Shown here: in pieces, positions 1 to 11,473 of the stretch
Layout of the letters: every line of letters begins with the position of its first letter
Numbering within the stretch: the stretch's first letter is position 1
Origin: Streptomyces sp. DT2A-34
Lineage (GTDB): Bacteria; Actinomycetota; Actinomycetes; Streptomycetales; Streptomycetaceae
Length of the DNA: 64,000 nucleotides
Direction of reading: 5' to 3'
Assembly: GCF_030499515.1 (NCBI RefSeq)
Contig: NZ_JASTWJ010000001.1
Span: 6,862,001 to 6,926,000, forward strand
The notes under the pieces: generated by a model
Seen by the model: only the letters and a program-made list of their open reading frames with translations
What the model was told of the DNA's origin: nothing
Databases searched by the model: none
Made by a program: the position numbers and the translations under genes

Positions 1-704
1 ACGGCCACGAGCCGCCCCCGGAGGAGCCGGCGCCGGACTGCCCGCCCCGCGCGCGTGCCGCCGTGGCCTCGCTGGAGCCGGGCAAGCGGGCCCCCTGGAT
101 CGCGCAGGCCGCGAGCAAGGGCGCCCGTATCTTCGCCGACGTCGGCTGGGACGACACGGGGGCGTGGGACCTGGCGGGGCTGGCCGACCTGGAGCACTGC
201 GAGGCCTTCCTGCCGAACGCCCAGGAGGCCATGCGGTACACGGGCGCCGACTGCCCGCGCGCGGCGGCCCACGCCCTGACCGCGCACGTCCCCCTCGCGG
301 TGGTCACCCTCGGCGCGCAGGGCGCGTACGCGGTGGACGGACGGACCGGGGAGACGGCCGAGGTCCCCGCGATCGCCGTCGAGGCCCTCGACCCGACCGG
401 CGCCGGCGACGTCTTCGTGGCCGGCTTCGTCGCGGGCACCCTGGCCGACTGGCCGCTGGCCGACCGGCTGGCCTTCGCGGGCCTCACGGCAGCCCTGTCG
501 GTGCAGGAGTTCGGCGGCTCCCTGTCCGCCCCTTGCTGGGCCGAGATCGGCGCCTGGTGGCGCAAGGTCCAGTCCCTCGACCGGCAGGACCCCGAGGCCC
601 TGCGCCGGTACGCGTTCCTGGCGGATCTGGTGCCGGAGGAGGAGGGGAGACCGTGGCCGCTGCGGCGGGCGGTGCCGACGATCGGGTTCCGCAGGTCGGC
701 GTGA
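1..704 (+). CDS. PfkB/ribokinase-family carbohydrate kinase, 5' truncated by window edge
   Basis: The frame is open from the window edge (first full codon at base 3) to a TGA ending at 704, so only the C-terminal part is visible. The PfkB signature DPTGAGDVFVAGF begins near base 390. The Asp of GAGD is the usual catalytic base that deprotonates the sugar hydroxyl, and the following Gly-rich stretch forms the anion hole for ATP. Family members phosphorylate sugars or nucleosides in the cytoplasm, but the substrate-binding N-terminal half is outside the window, so the substrate cannot be given. The next gene converges from the other strand after about 50 bp. Confidence 0.85.
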   Translation, partial: GHEPPPEEPAPDCPPRARAAVASLEPGKRAPWIAQAASKGARIFADVGWDDTGAWDLAGLADLEHCEAFLPNAQEAMRYTGADCPRAAAHALTAHVPLAVVTLGAQGAYAVDGRTGETAEVPAIAVEALDPTGAGDVFVAGFVAGTLADWPLADRLAFAGLTAALSVQEFGGSLSAPCWAEIGAWWRKVQSLDRQDPEALRRYAFLADLVPEEEGRPWPLRRAVPTIGFRRSA

Positions 705-755
705 CGGGTTCAGCCCCATCGGCGTGACGGGTTCAGCCTCAGGGGATCCGTGGGC

Positions 756-1568
756 TCAGCCGGGGGTGGACGGCGGGGTGGACGGCGTCAGTACCACGAA
801 GTCCGCGTTCCACGGGTCCACGCAGACGGCCAGCCGGCCGACGCCCTCCGCGTCCTCCGGCCCCATCTGCACACTGCCGCCGTTCTCGGTGACCTTGGCG
901 ACCGCGGCGTCGCAGTCGGTGACGTTGAAGACCGGGTGCCAGTACGGCCGCCCGTTCGCCAGCACGAGGTTCTCCTCGGGCAGCTCCATGAGGCCGCCCT
1001 GCATGCGCTCCTCGGGCAGCCCGGCCGGCGTGATGAGGGTGTACGCGCCCCCGCCGCCCGGCAGCGCCATCTCGCTGAACCGCCAGCCGAGGACACCGCC
1101 GTAGAACTCCTTAGCGCCCGCGGCGTCGCTCGTGTACAGCTCGGTCCACGACAGCGAGCCCGGCGCGTCCGCCAGCTCGAAGCCGGAGTTCTTCCCCGGC
1201 TGCCAGACCGCGAACTGGCCGCCCAGCGGATCGTTGTACTGCGCCATCCGCCCCCAGTCGTCGAGGTCCCGCGGCGCCACCCGCACCGTGCCGCCCGCGC
1301 GCTCGACGGCCTGGGTCGTCGCGTCCGCGTCGTCGACGGTGTAGTAGATCATCCAGGCCGACCGCGCCCCCTCCTCGGTGAGCCTGCCGAGCCCGGCGAC
1401 GGTCTTGCCGTCCTTCTTGAACATGCCGCCTTCGAAGTCCTCCGCCTCACCCATGGACTCGTACTCCCAGCCGAGCACCGCGCCGTAGAAGGCCGCGGCG
1501 GCCCGGACGTCCGGGGCACCGAGGTCGAGCCAACAGGGGGAGCCGGGAGCGAGGTCAGTGGTGATCAT
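756..1568 (-). CDS. Two-domain VOC (glyoxalase-fold) protein, Cfp30B-like
   Basis: 270 aa. Two vicinal-oxygen-chelate repeats are visible, about residues 5-120 and 140-260. Each opens with a substrate-pocket motif (SPCWLDLGAPD, then LSWTELYTSD) followed by the AAFYGAVLGW / KEFYGGVLGW helix typical of the fold. The arrangement matches the tandem-VOC family that includes mycobacterial antigen Cfp30B. Members are usually called glyoxalase/bleomycin-resistance-like, with no defined substrate. I chose the ATG at 1568 because the conserved domain starts there and the upstream in-frame extension is low-complexity Arg-rich. It is divergent from the NTF2-like gene, and the two share a promoter region of about 110 bp. 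Confidence 0.85.
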   Translation of the reverse strand: MITTDLAPGSPCWLDLGAPDVRAAAAFYGAVLGWEYESMGEAEDFEGGMFKKDGKTVAGLGRLTEEGARSAWMIYYTVDDADATTQAVERAGGTVRVAPRDLDDWGRMAQYNDPLGGQFAVWQPGKNSGFELADAPGSLSWTELYTSDAAGAKEFYGGVLGWRFSEMALPGGGGAYTLITPAGLPEERMQGGLMELPEENLVLANGRPYWHPVFNVTDCDAAVAKVTENGGSVQMGPEDAEGVGRLAVCVDPWNADFVVLTPSTPPSTPG

Positions 1569-1678
1569 GGTGATTCCCTTCGCAGATCCTCTGACCTCAG
1601 CGTGACACCCGGCACTGACACTCGCCCGTCGGATACGCTCCGGGCGCCGCCCCGGCCGGCTCTGGTTACCATCCGGCC

Positions 1679-2062
1679 ATGAGCGACGACGCGAGCGTGG
1701 CCGGGCTCGCTGCCACCACACACGGCTGGGCGGCGGCGATGGTCTCCAACGAGCCCGCCCGGATCGCCGACTTCATGGCCGACGACTGGGTCATCGTCTC
1801 CGACTCGGGCATCTCCACCAGGGCGCAGTTCCTCGCGCTCGTCGAGTCCGGCGACCTGACCCACTCGGCGTTCCGGATCGTCGGCGAACCCAGGATCCGC
1901 GTCCACGGCGACTCGGCGGTCGTGACCGCCCGGGTGACGAACACGGCCCACTACCGGGGCGAGCGCTTCGACGCGGACGAGTGGACGACCGACGTCTTCG
2001 TACGCCGGGACGGCCGCTGGCGCTGCGTACTGAGCCACATCACGGCGGCAGCGCGGCCCTGA
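1679..2062 (+). CDS. NTF2-like / DUF4440-type nuclear transport factor 2 family protein
   Basis: 127 aa. The pattern is that of a small alpha+beta cone fold (SnoaL/DUF4440): an N-terminal helix, a DWVIVSDSG strand, an STRAQFLALVESGDL segment, and a C-terminal sheet ending VFVRRDGRWRCVLSH. The trailing RDGRWR...SH pattern is typical of DUF4440. Members include small isomerases, ketosteroid-like enzymes and binding proteins, and nothing here fixes the ligand. It is divergent from the Cfp30B-like gene and convergent with the deaminase-fold gene at 2104. Confidence 0.75.
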   Translation: MSDDASVAGLAATTHGWAAAMVSNEPARIADFMADDWVIVSDSGISTRAQFLALVESGDLTHSAFRIVGEPRIRVHGDSAVVTARVTNTAHYRGERFDADEWTTDVFVRRDGRWRCVLSHITAAARP

Positions 2063-2103
2063 ACTCCGGGTGTTCCAGCCCGTCCGGCGTTCGCCCCCGA
2101 ACC

Positions 2104-2457
2104 TCAGCCCGCCGTCACCGTGGAACGCACCGTCCCGTCCGGCCCCGCCACCAGCACCGGCGTCCCAGCCCCGCCAAGGTCCCGCACAGCCGCCCGGTCC
2201 CCCTCCGAGACCCCCTCCGCATCCGTCACGACCGCCGCCGCCTCCAGCGACTTCGCCCCCGACGCCACCGCCATCGCCACCGCCGTCCGCAGCGCGCTCA
2301 GCTTCAGGGAGTCCAGGGCGACGGTCCCGGCGACATACGTACGGCCGGTCTCGTCCCGTACGGCCGCCCCCTCGGGCACGCCGTTGCGGGCCCGCGCGGA
2401 ACGGGCCAGGGTGACGATCTTGCGGTCCTCGGGGTCGAGCGCGCTGTTGTCGGTCAT
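2104..2457 (-). CDS. Cytidine-deaminase-fold protein lacking zinc ligands
   Basis: 117 aa from an ATG at 2457. The whole protein aligns with the cytidine deaminase fold: an N-terminal helix, the AAVRDETGRTYVAGTVALDS strands, the helix LKLSALRTAVAMAVASG, and a core strand AAVVTDAEG. Active cytidine deaminases carry a (H/C)AE motif at the start of that helix and a PCxxC motif further on. Here the first is SAL, there is no PCxxC, and the protein contains no cysteine at all. It therefore cannot bind catalytic zinc in the usual way. In my recollection this gene accompanies ybeY/corC/era in Streptomyces and is usually annotated as cytidine deaminase. A structural or RNA-related role is possible but unproven. 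Confidence 0.75.
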   Translation of the reverse strand: MTDNSALDPEDRKIVTLARSARARNGVPEGAAVRDETGRTYVAGTVALDSLKLSALRTAVAMAVASGAKSLEAAAVVTDAEGVSEGDRAAVRDLGGAGTPVLVAGPDGTVRSTVTAG

Positions 2458-2485
2458 GACCTGAGCATACGTAGCGACGCCGGGC

Positions 2486-3361
2486 CTACCCGGCCACGGG
2501 GTACATGGCCCCGCGCCGCCCCTCCGGCGACGCCAGCCACTCAAGCTTCGCCGCCGTGTTCGCCTCGTCCAGCGGAGTGTGCAGCACGATCGACAGATCC
2601 GGCCGCACCGGCATCTGCATCACGCTCGACTCCAGGCACAGCAGCCCGACCAGCGGATGGTCCAGCTCCTTGCGGATCTGCCCGGCGTCCTCGATGTCCC
2701 GCCGCTCCCACAGCTCGGTGAACTCCGGGCTGGACGCCCTCGCCTCGGCCAGCACGGTCAGGAAGCCCTCGTCGTCGGGGGAGGCCGAGCACAGCGCGCG
2801 GAACTGCGCCACGACGGTACGGGCGTTCAGCTCCCAGCTCTTCGATCGCGCCCGGTACAGCGGATCCGTGAAGAAGTCGATCAGGCAGTTCCAGTTCTTG
2901 CCCGGCCGCATGCCGAGCACGGCCGCGGCCGCGTCGTTGTGCATCACGCCGTTGTAGTACCTGTCCATGATGTGCGCCGGATACGGCATCCAGGCGTCGA
3001 TCAGCCGCTGCAGCCCGTCGCACATGTCCCGCTTCTCGGGCGCCACTTCGCGCACCGGCGGATTCATCCCGGCCAGCAGATACAGATGCCGGCGCTCGGC
3101 GTTGCTCAGCCGCAGCACGCGGGCCACCGAGTCCAGCACCTGCGGCGACACGGAGATGTCCCGCCCCTGCTCCAGCCACTGGTACCAGGAGGCGCCCACT
3201 CCGGCGAGCACGGCGACCTCCTCGCGCCGCAACCCCGGCGTACGGCGCCGCGCCCCGCCGTCCGGCAGGCCTGCCTCGGCCGGTGTCACCCGGGCCCGCC
3301 TGCTCATCAGGAACTCGCGCAGCTCGTGCCGCCGCCTGCTCTTCAGCGTGCCCTCGGACAC
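2486..3361 (-). CDS. XRE-family regulator with MmyB-like ligand-binding domain
   Basis: 291 aa with a GTG start at 3361, preceded on the minus strand by an AGGGGG ribosome-binding site. Residues about 10-90 form the helix-turn-helix (TPGLRREEVAVLAGVGASWY, then LEQGRDISVSP). Residues about 105-270 match the MmyB-like PAS-related domain that follows this HTH in actinobacteria, including a KNWNCLIDFF stretch and a C-terminal LSIVLHTPLDEAN strand. Such proteins are local regulators, often encoded divergently from the exporter or oxidoreductase they control. The divergent neighbour is the MFS exporter at 3456, with a perfect palindrome between them, so autoregulated control of the exporter is likely. 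The effector is unknown. Confidence 0.85.
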   Translation of the reverse strand: MSEGTLKSRRRHELREFLMSRRARVTPAEAGLPDGGARRRTPGLRREEVAVLAGVGASWYQWLEQGRDISVSPQVLDSVARVLRLSNAERRHLYLLAGMNPPVREVAPEKRDMCDGLQRLIDAWMPYPAHIMDRYYNGVMHNDAAAAVLGMRPGKNWNCLIDFFTDPLYRARSKSWELNARTVVAQFRALCSASPDDEGFLTVLAEARASSPEFTELWERRDIEDAGQIRKELDHPLVGLLCLESSVMQMPVRPDLSIVLHTPLDEANTAAKLEWLASPEGRRGAMYPVAG

Positions 3362-3386
3362 GTACGAATCCCCCTCGTCCTGTTGG

Positions 3387-3405
3387 CTGGTGGTGCCACC
3401 ACCAG
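3387..3405. promoter_or_regulatory. Perfect 9-1-9 palindrome, probable operator for the XRE/MFS pair
   Basis: CTGGTGGTG-C-CACCACCAG is an exact palindrome centred in the 94-bp divergent intergenic region, about 25 bp from the regulator start and 50 bp from the exporter start. The position suits an operator bound by the XRE/MmyB regulator, where it could affect both promoters. Binding is inferred. Confidence 0.5.
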
Positions 3406-3455
3406 GACAACTTCCCGCTCCCCACGGCTATTCCGGCGGGAGCAGTCTCTTGCCC

Positions 3456-4883
3456 ATGGCGATCGACACCACCACTCCCACAACGCCCCCCTCGCTCGAC
3501 AATCCCCGGTTGTCGACGCGCGACAAACTCGTCCTGTTCGTCCTGTGCGCCGCCCAGTTCATGGTCGCGCTCGACTTCTCCGTCCTGAACGTCGCCCTCC
3601 CCGTCCTCGGCGCCGACCTCGGCATGAGCCAGTCGGCACTGCAGTGGGCGGTCACGGCGTTCGCGCTGCCGTCCGGCGGATTCCTGCTCCTGTTCGGCCG
3701 TATCGGCGACCTCTACGGCCGCCGCAAGCTGTTCCTCACCGGCCTCGCCCTGTTCGCCGCGGCCTCGGTACTCGCGACGTTCGCCTGGGACCCGGCGTCC
3801 TTCCTCGCGGGACGCGCCCTCCAAGGCCTCGGCGCGGCGGTCATCGTCCCGACGGGCATGTCCCTGCTCACCACCACGTTCCCCGAGGGCCCCGCCCGGG
3901 AACGCGCCCTCGGCATCTCCGGGACGCTCATGTCCCTCGGGTTCACCATCGGCGTCGTCGCGGGCGGCGTCCTCACCGACGCGCTCGGCTGGCGCTCCAC
4001 GATGGGCCTGCTCGCCGTCTTCGCGCTGGTCGTGCTGCCGCTGGCACCCGGCCTGCTGCCCGAGTCCCGCACTCCGGAGCGCCCCCACCTGGACGTGCCC
4101 GGCGCGATCACCGTAACCGGGGGTCTGCTCTCCCTGATCTACGCCCTGACCACGGCTGCCGACCACGGCTTCGGCCGCACCGACGTCATCACGACGCTCA
4201 TCGTGGGCCTCGCGCTCCTCACGGCCTTCGCGGTCGTCGAGTCCCGCACGTCCGCACCCCTTGTCTCGCTGCCCATGCTGCGCCGCCGCACGGTGGCCTG
4301 GGGCAACCTGGGCGGCCTGGTCACCTTCTCGATGATGTCGACCGTCGTCTTCGTCCTCACCCTGTACCTGCAGGAGATCCTGCATCTGTCGGCCTGGGAG
4401 ACGGGCCTGGTCTTCGGCGTCCAGGGTGTCGTCTCGGTGATCGCGGGCTCGCTCACCCCGAGGTTCATCAGCCGCCTCGGCGCGCGCCGCACCCTGGTCG
4501 TCTCGCTCACCGGTCAGGGCGCCTTCATCTCCGCCCTGCTGTTCCTGAACGCCCACACCTGGTCCGTCTGGCTCGCCACGGCCGCCGTCTCGCTGGCGAG
4601 CATGTTCCACCTGGGCGCGATCATCTCCTACGGCCTGACGGTCACCTCCGGCGTCCCCGACGAGGAACAGGGCCTGGCCACCGGCCTGGTCACCTCGACC
4701 CAGCAGATCGGCATCACCATCGGCATCCCCCTGCTGGGCGTCCTCGCGACGACCTCCGACGACCTGCTGTCCGGCACCCGCACGGTGATGGCCCTCAACG
4801 CGGCGATCGTGCTGGCCACGGCCGCCCTGGTGGCGGTGGGACTCGGTGCGGTGTCCCGCGGCGGGAAGAGGACGCGGGCCTGA
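3456..4883 (+). CDS. MFS multidrug exporter, DHA2 (14-TM) type
   Basis: 475 aa from an ATG at 3456. The hydrophobicity pattern suggests about 14 membrane segments. The family motif A region reads GRIGDLYGRRK between TM2 and TM3, and TM1 contains the DFSVLNVALPVLGADL motif characteristic of DHA2 drug:proton antiporters (EmrB/QacA). It would export small hydrophobic compounds across the cytoplasmic membrane using the proton gradient; the substrate cannot be read from sequence. It is divergent from the XRE/MmyB regulator, its likely repressor. A strong hairpin follows the stop codon. Confidence 0.85.
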   Translation: MAIDTTTPTTPPSLDNPRLSTRDKLVLFVLCAAQFMVALDFSVLNVALPVLGADLGMSQSALQWAVTAFALPSGGFLLLFGRIGDLYGRRKLFLTGLALFAAASVLATFAWDPASFLAGRALQGLGAAVIVPTGMSLLTTTFPEGPARERALGISGTLMSLGFTIGVVAGGVLTDALGWRSTMGLLAVFALVVLPLAPGLLPESRTPERPHLDVPGAITVTGGLLSLIYALTTAADHGFGRTDVITTLIVGLALLTAFAVVESRTSAPLVSLPMLRRRTVAWGNLGGLVTFSMMSTVVFVLTLYLQEILHLSAWETGLVFGVQGVVSVIAGSLTPRFISRLGARRTLVVSLTGQGAFISALLFLNAHTWSVWLATAAVSLASMFHLGAIISYGLTVTSGVPDEEQGLATGLVTSTQQIGITIGIPLLGVLATTSDDLLSGTRTVMALNAAIVLATAALVAVGLGAVSRGGKRTRA

Positions 4884-4898
4884 CGGGGGTGGGCCCGA

Positions 4899-4946
4899 GG
4901 GGCGTCCCATGCGACCGATCACCACGCCGGTCGCGCGGGACGCCCC
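4899..4946 (+). terminator. Long-stem hairpin after MFS gene
   Basis: GGGGCGTCCC at 4899-4908 pairs perfectly with GGGACGCCCC at 4937-4946. The inner parts GCGACC and GGTCGC extend the stem across a small internal loop. It starts 15 bp after the MFS stop and lies between convergent genes, so it probably terminates both. No U-tract follows, as is common in Streptomyces. Confidence 0.65.
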
Positions 4947-5022
4947 ACCCGTCGAGCCGTTCGACGGGATCGGCGCCACCGCAGTGGCGGGATCGCGCCG
5001 GAGGAGAGAACTCCGAGCGGGC

Positions 5023-5382
5023 TCAGGGGCGGTCGAGGCGGAGCCGCTCGGCTCTCGGCAGACCGGCCACGACCAGGTCGTACGAGTCCTCGATGAGCTC
5101 CCGGACGACACGGTCCGGGAGCTCGCCGTCGACCGTCACCGTGTTCCAGTGCCGCTTGTTCATGTGGTAGCCGGGCGCGATCAGGCCGGGGTGCTCGGCG
5201 CGGAGCCGGACCGCGTCCTCCGGGTCGCACTTGAGGTTGACTCTCAAGGGCCGGGCGTCCATCCAGCTCAGGGCGAACACCTTGCCCTGGACCTTGAAAA
5301 CCGAGATCTCCGGGGCGAACGGGAAGTCCTCCACCGCCGCGTTGAAGGACAGACAGAAAGCGCGCAGCTCCTGAGGGGTCAC
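5023..5382 (-). CDS. MmcQ/YjbR family protein
   Basis: 119 aa with a GTG start whose last two bases lie in the corC stop (GTGA overlap), so translation is probably coupled. The sequence has the MmcQ/YjbR pattern: an N-terminal helix ELRAFCLSFNAAVEDFPF, a strand with KVFALSWMD, then LRVNLKCDPEDAVRLRAEHP and the conserved HMNKRHWNTV. The fold (CyaY-like) is proposed to bind DNA, but no biochemical role is established. It is the last gene of the phoH-ybeY-corC run. Confidence 0.85.
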   Translation of the reverse strand: MTPQELRAFCLSFNAAVEDFPFAPEISVFKVQGKVFALSWMDARPLRVNLKCDPEDAVRLRAEHPGLIAPGYHMNKRHWNTVTVDGELPDRVVRELIEDSYDLVVAGLPRAERLRLDRP

Positions 5383-6686
5383 TCCGCCTTCGTCTCCTCG
5401 TCCAGGGGCCCGGCGGGGCCCACCGGCTCCACGAGCACGGTCACGATCTTGTTCCGGCGCCCGGCCGCCGCCTCCGCCGTCAGCCGCAGCTCACGGCTGT
5501 CCGGCAGCTCGACCAGGGACGACGCCCCGGCGATCGGCACCCGGCCCAGCGCCTTCGCCAGCAGCCCGCCGACCGTCTCCACGTCCTCGTCGTCGTACTC
5601 GTCGAGGCCGTACAGCTCGCCGAGGTCGGTGATGTCCAGGCGGGCGGTGACCCGGTAGCGGTCCTCGCCCAGCTCCTCCACCGGCGGCAGCTCACGGTCG
5701 TACTCGTCGGTGATCTCGCCGACGATCTCCTCGAGGATGTCCTCGATGGTGACGATGCCGGCGGTCCCGCCGTACTCGTCGATGACGACGGCGACGTGGT
5801 TGCGCTCCTGCTGCATCTCGCGCAGCAGGTCACCGGCGTTCTTGGTGTCCGGGACGAAGGCGGCGGGCCGCATGGCCGTGGACACCAGCTCGCTCTCCGC
5901 GTCCCGGCTGATGTGCGTCTTGCGGGACAGGTCCTTCAGATACACGATCCCCACCACATCGTCCTCGCTCTCCCCGACGACCGGGATGCGCGAGAAGCCG
6001 GAGCGCAGGGCGAGGGTGAGGGCCTGGCGGATGGTCTTGTAACGCTCGATGACGACCAGGTCGGTCCGCGGGACCATCACCTCCCGCACCAGCGTGTCGC
6101 CCAGCTCGAAGACCGAGTGCACCATGCGGCGCTCGTCGTCCTCGATCAGCGACTCCTTCTCGGCGAGGTCGACCAGCGCCCGCAGCTCCGCCTCGGAGGC
6201 GAACGGGCCGCGACGGAAGCCCTTTCCGGGAGTGAGGGCGTTGCCGATGAGGATCAGCAGATACGGGATCGGGCCCATGATCCGCGCGAGCGGCAGCAGC
6301 ACGTACGCCGCCGCCGTCGCCGTGTTCAGCGGATGCTGGCGGCCGATGGTGCGCGGGGAGACCCCGACGGCGACGTACGACACCAGCACCATGACCGCTA
6401 TCGCGACCAGGAGCGCCTCGGTGGTGCTGTCGAACTCCTGGAGGCAGGCGTACGTGACGAGCGCGGCGGCGGCCATCTCGCAGGCCACGCGGACCAGCAG
6501 CGCCACGTTCAGATAGCGGGTCGGGTCGGCGGCGACGAGCGCGAGCTTCTCGCTGCCGCGACGGCCGCCGCGTACGGCCTCCTCGGCGCGGAAGCTGGAG
6601 ACCCGCGCCAGGCCCGCTTCCGCGCAGGCGGCGAGCCAGGCGACGACCACGAGGGCGATCGCGCCGGAGACGAGAGGGAGGCTCAT
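5379..6686 (-). CDS. CNNM/CorC-HlyC family membrane protein (hemolysin-like)
   Basis: 435 aa from an ATG at 6686 that overlaps the ybeY stop by 4 bases. Residues 1 to about 190 form the DUF21/CNNM membrane domain with about four hydrophobic segments. Two CBS motifs follow (about 200-320; [19 protein letters not shown] and [20 protein letters not shown]), then a C-terminal CorC_HlyC domain (about 345-420). Family members are linked to Mg2+/Co2+ transport or its regulation at the cytoplasmic membrane; the hemolysin name is historical. It belongs to the conserved phoH-ybeY-corC cluster, which links RNA maturation with membrane and metal homeostasis genes. Confidence 0.9.
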   Translation of the reverse strand: MSLPLVSGAIALVVVAWLAACAEAGLARVSSFRAEEAVRGGRRGSEKLALVAADPTRYLNVALLVRVACEMAAAALVTYACLQEFDSTTEALLVAIAVMVLVSYVAVGVSPRTIGRQHPLNTATAAAYVLLPLARIMGPIPYLLILIGNALTPGKGFRRGPFASEAELRALVDLAEKESLIEDDERRMVHSVFELGDTLVREVMVPRTDLVVIERYKTIRQALTLALRSGFSRIPVVGESEDDVVGIVYLKDLSRKTHISRDAESELVSTAMRPAAFVPDTKNAGDLLREMQQERNHVAVVIDEYGGTAGIVTIEDILEEIVGEITDEYDRELPPVEELGEDRYRVTARLDITDLGELYGLDEYDDEDVETVGGLLAKALGRVPIAGASSLVELPDSRELRLTAEAAAGRRNKIVTVLVEPVGPAGPLDEETKAE

Positions 6687-7180
6687 GACACGGTCGGGGC
6701 CGGGGAGGGCCCCGTCATCCCCTTCTCCGAACGCCAGCCGTCCACGATGGCGGCCTGCAGGCCGAACATCTCGGCCTTCTCGTCGGGCTCCTCGTGGTCG
6801 TACCCGAGCAGATGCAGCACTCCATGGACGGTGAGCAGCTGGAGCTCCTCGTCCATGGAGTGCTGCGTGGGCGCTTCCGTCCCCTGCTTGGCGGCGACTT
6901 CGGGGCACAGCACGATGTCACCGAGGAGCCCCTGCGGGGGCTCGTCGTCGTCCTTGGACGGCGGCCGCAGCTCGTCCATCGGGAAGGACATGACATCCGT
7001 CGGCCCCGGCAGGTCCATCCACTGGATGTGGAGCTGCTCCATGGCGTCGGCGTCCACGACGATCACCGAGAGCTCGGAGAGCGGGTGGATGCGCATCCGT
7101 GCGAGCGCATAGCGGGCGATGTCGAGGATCGCCTGCTCGTCGACCTCGGTTCCGGACTCGTTGTTGACGTCGATCGACAT
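6683..7180 (-). CDS. ybeY: rRNA maturation endoribonuclease YbeY
   Basis: 165 aa. The zinc-binding signature [11 protein letters not shown] lies near residues 120-130. Its three histidines coordinate the metal that activates water for single-strand RNA cleavage. YbeY acts in 16S rRNA 3' end maturation and late 30S quality control in the cytoplasm. The N-terminal part shows [20 protein letters not shown] and [12 protein letters not shown], both conserved in the family. It is encoded 15 bp after phoH and overlaps corC, the usual bacterial order. Confidence 0.95.
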   Translation of the reverse strand: MSIDVNNESGTEVDEQAILDIARYALARMRIHPLSELSVIVVDADAMEQLHIQWMDLPGPTDVMSFPMDELRPPSKDDDEPPQGLLGDIVLCPEVAAKQGTEAPTQHSMDEELQLLTVHGVLHLLGYDHEEPDEKAEMFGLQAAIVDGWRSEKGMTGPSPAPTVS

Positions 7181-7195
7181 GGTCGTGCTGTGTCT

Positions 7196-8266
<1,071 letters not shown>

Positions 8267-8402
8267 GGGCCGGCTCGAAGGCCTTGCTCGTCCTCCTCGA
8301 TACGACTCGCCTGCCACTTGGGCGGCCTGGCGATTTCCAGGGTACGCCGGGGGACTGACAACGCCGTAGGCCTTTTCGCCGGGGAGATCCGGGTCCGGTT
8401 CT

Positions 8403-8672
8403 TCGCCCCGGCCGCCCCTACCCATTCCCGTCCCCTGGGGGCTGCGCCCCCAGGCCCCCGCTTCGGCCCTGAACGGGCCTTGTCCTCAAACGCCGGACGG
8501 GCTGGAATGCCTGGGCCGGCGGCTCCCGTGGCCTTGTCCTCGGACGCCGGACGGGTAATTCCAGCCCCTCCGGCGTTTGAGGAGCGGGGGTCCAGGGGGC
8601 AGAGCCCCCTGGCCGGGGTCGAAGGGGCGGAGCCCCTTCAGGATGGGACGGGTAGGGGCGGCGGGGGCGAAA
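8403..8672. repeat. Dispersed GC-rich repeat family A, copy A1
   Basis: The 414-bp gap between the phoH start and the era stop is largely filled by this element. It contains several perfect hairpins (CTGGGGGCTGCGCCCCCAG; CCAGGGGGC paired with GCCCCCTGG; AAGGGGC paired with GCCCCTT) around the core TCAAACGCCGGA / TCCGGCGTTTGA. Nearly the same sequence occurs in reverse complement at 31467-31790, with shorter copies at 23708-23880 and 36975-37090. No coding potential is evident. Transcription termination or stabilisation of mRNA ends is possible. Confidence 0.85.
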
Positions 8673-8680
8673 AACTGCCC

Positions 8681-9634
8681 TTAGAAGCCCAGCTTGCGCA
8701 GCTGCCGCGGATCCCGCTGCCAGTCCTTCGCCACCTTCACATGCAGGTCCAGGAACACCGGCGTCCCCAGCAGCGCCTCGATCTGCCGACGGGACTTGAT
8801 GCCGACCTCCTTCAGGCGCTTGCCCTTGGGGCCGATGATGATGCCCTTCTGGCTGGGACGCTCGATGTAGACGAAGGCGTGGATGTCGAGGAGGGGCTTG
8901 TCCGCGGGGCGGTCCTCGCGGGGAAGCATCTCCTCGACGACGACGGCGATGGAGTGCGGCAACTCGTCACGGACCCCCTCCAGCGCGGCCTCGCGGATCA
9001 GCTCCGCGATCATCACCTGCTCCGGCTCGTCGGTGAGGTCGCCCTCGGGGTAGAGGGCAGGACCCTCCGGCAGCAGCGGAACGAGCAGGTCGGCCAGCAG
9101 GTCCACCTGCTGGTCGCCGACCGCCGACACCGGCACGATCTCCGCCCACTCGAACCCGAGCTCCTTGCCGAGCTGGTCGATCGCGATGAGCTGCTCGGCG
9201 AGCGTCTTGCTGTCCACGAGGTCGGTCTTCGTGACGATCGCGATCTTCGGCGTCTTCTTGATGGACGCCAGTTCCTTGGCGATGAAGCGGTCACCGGGGC
9301 CCAGCTTCTCGTTCGCCGGAAGGCAGAACCCGATCACGTCGACCTCGGCCCACGTCGTCCGTACGACGTCGTTGAGCCGCTGGCCCAGCAGCGTGCGCGG
9401 CTTGTGCAGCCCAGGGGTGTCGACAAGGATCAGCTGCGCGTCGGGGCGGTGGACGATGCCCCGCACCGTGTGCCGCGTCGTCTGCGGCTGGTTGGCGGTG
9501 ATCGCCACCTTCTGCCCGACCAGAGCGTTCGTGAGAGTGGACTTGCCCGCGTTGGGGCGGCCCACGAAGCAGGCGAAGCCGGCGCGGTGGGTAGCCTCGG
9601 CCGGCTGCTCGGATGACTGGGTTCGAACGCTCAT
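8681..9634 (-). CDS. era: GTPase Era
   Basis: 317 aa. Residues about 15-180 form the G domain: G1 GRPNAGKST, G3 DTPG, G4 TKTD, with the conserved TTRHTVRGI region. The C-terminal KH domain contains the GIIIGPKGKRLKEVG loop that binds the 3' end of 16S rRNA. Era is an essential 30S assembly GTPase. I chose the ATG at 9634 because it lies 9 bases after an AGGGAG site; an ATG at 9643 would add three residues and sit too close. The gene lies upstream of phoH rather than beside the deaminase-like gene, and repeat A1 sits at the junction. Confidence 0.95.
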   Translation of the reverse strand: MSVRTQSSEQPAEATHRAGFACFVGRPNAGKSTLTNALVGQKVAITANQPQTTRHTVRGIVHRPDAQLILVDTPGLHKPRTLLGQRLNDVVRTTWAEVDVIGFCLPANEKLGPGDRFIAKELASIKKTPKIAIVTKTDLVDSKTLAEQLIAIDQLGKELGFEWAEIVPVSAVGDQQVDLLADLLVPLLPEGPALYPEGDLTDEPEQVMIAELIREAALEGVRDELPHSIAVVVEEMLPREDRPADKPLLDIHAFVYIERPSQKGIIIGPKGKRLKEVGIKSRRQIEALLGTPVFLDLHVKVAKDWQRDPRQLRKLGF

Positions 9635-9707
9635 GGGGCCCATTCTCCCTGATCCACAAGTGCCCGCCGCACCACGGGCGCTCCACCTCCCGCCCGGTGA
9701 GATTTCG

Positions 9708-9760
9708 GAAACCCCGGCGCAATGAAACCTCGCCGAAACAATCCGTGCGCGTCCGGAAAC
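9708..9760 (+). promoter_or_regulatory. GAAAC repeats resembling GlnR boxes upstream of amt
   Basis: GAAAC occurs four times, at 9708, 9724, 9735 and 9756. The middle pair has the 6-base spacing of GlnR half-sites (GAAAC-n6-GAAAC), and the fourth is one base off an exact 11-base phase. GlnR regulates amtB/glnK genes in Streptomyces, so nitrogen-limitation control is plausible. Assignment is by pattern only. Confidence 0.5.
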
Positions 9761-9795
9761 GCATGCCGGTGAATCTCTGACGAGCCCCCACCTCG

Positions 9796-11472
<1,677 letters not shown>

Positions 11473-11473
<1 letters not shown>

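Noticed and set aside
2541..5111. Large overlapping frames on both strands across the XRE and MFS genes
   Set aside because: They run through two well-supported genes and a hairpin, and encode low-complexity Arg/Gly/Pro sequence.
8403..8672. CRISPR-like or IS-like identity for the family A repeat
   Set aside because: There are no regularly spaced direct repeats, no transposase and no clear target duplication; it is a set of hairpins present as scattered copies.
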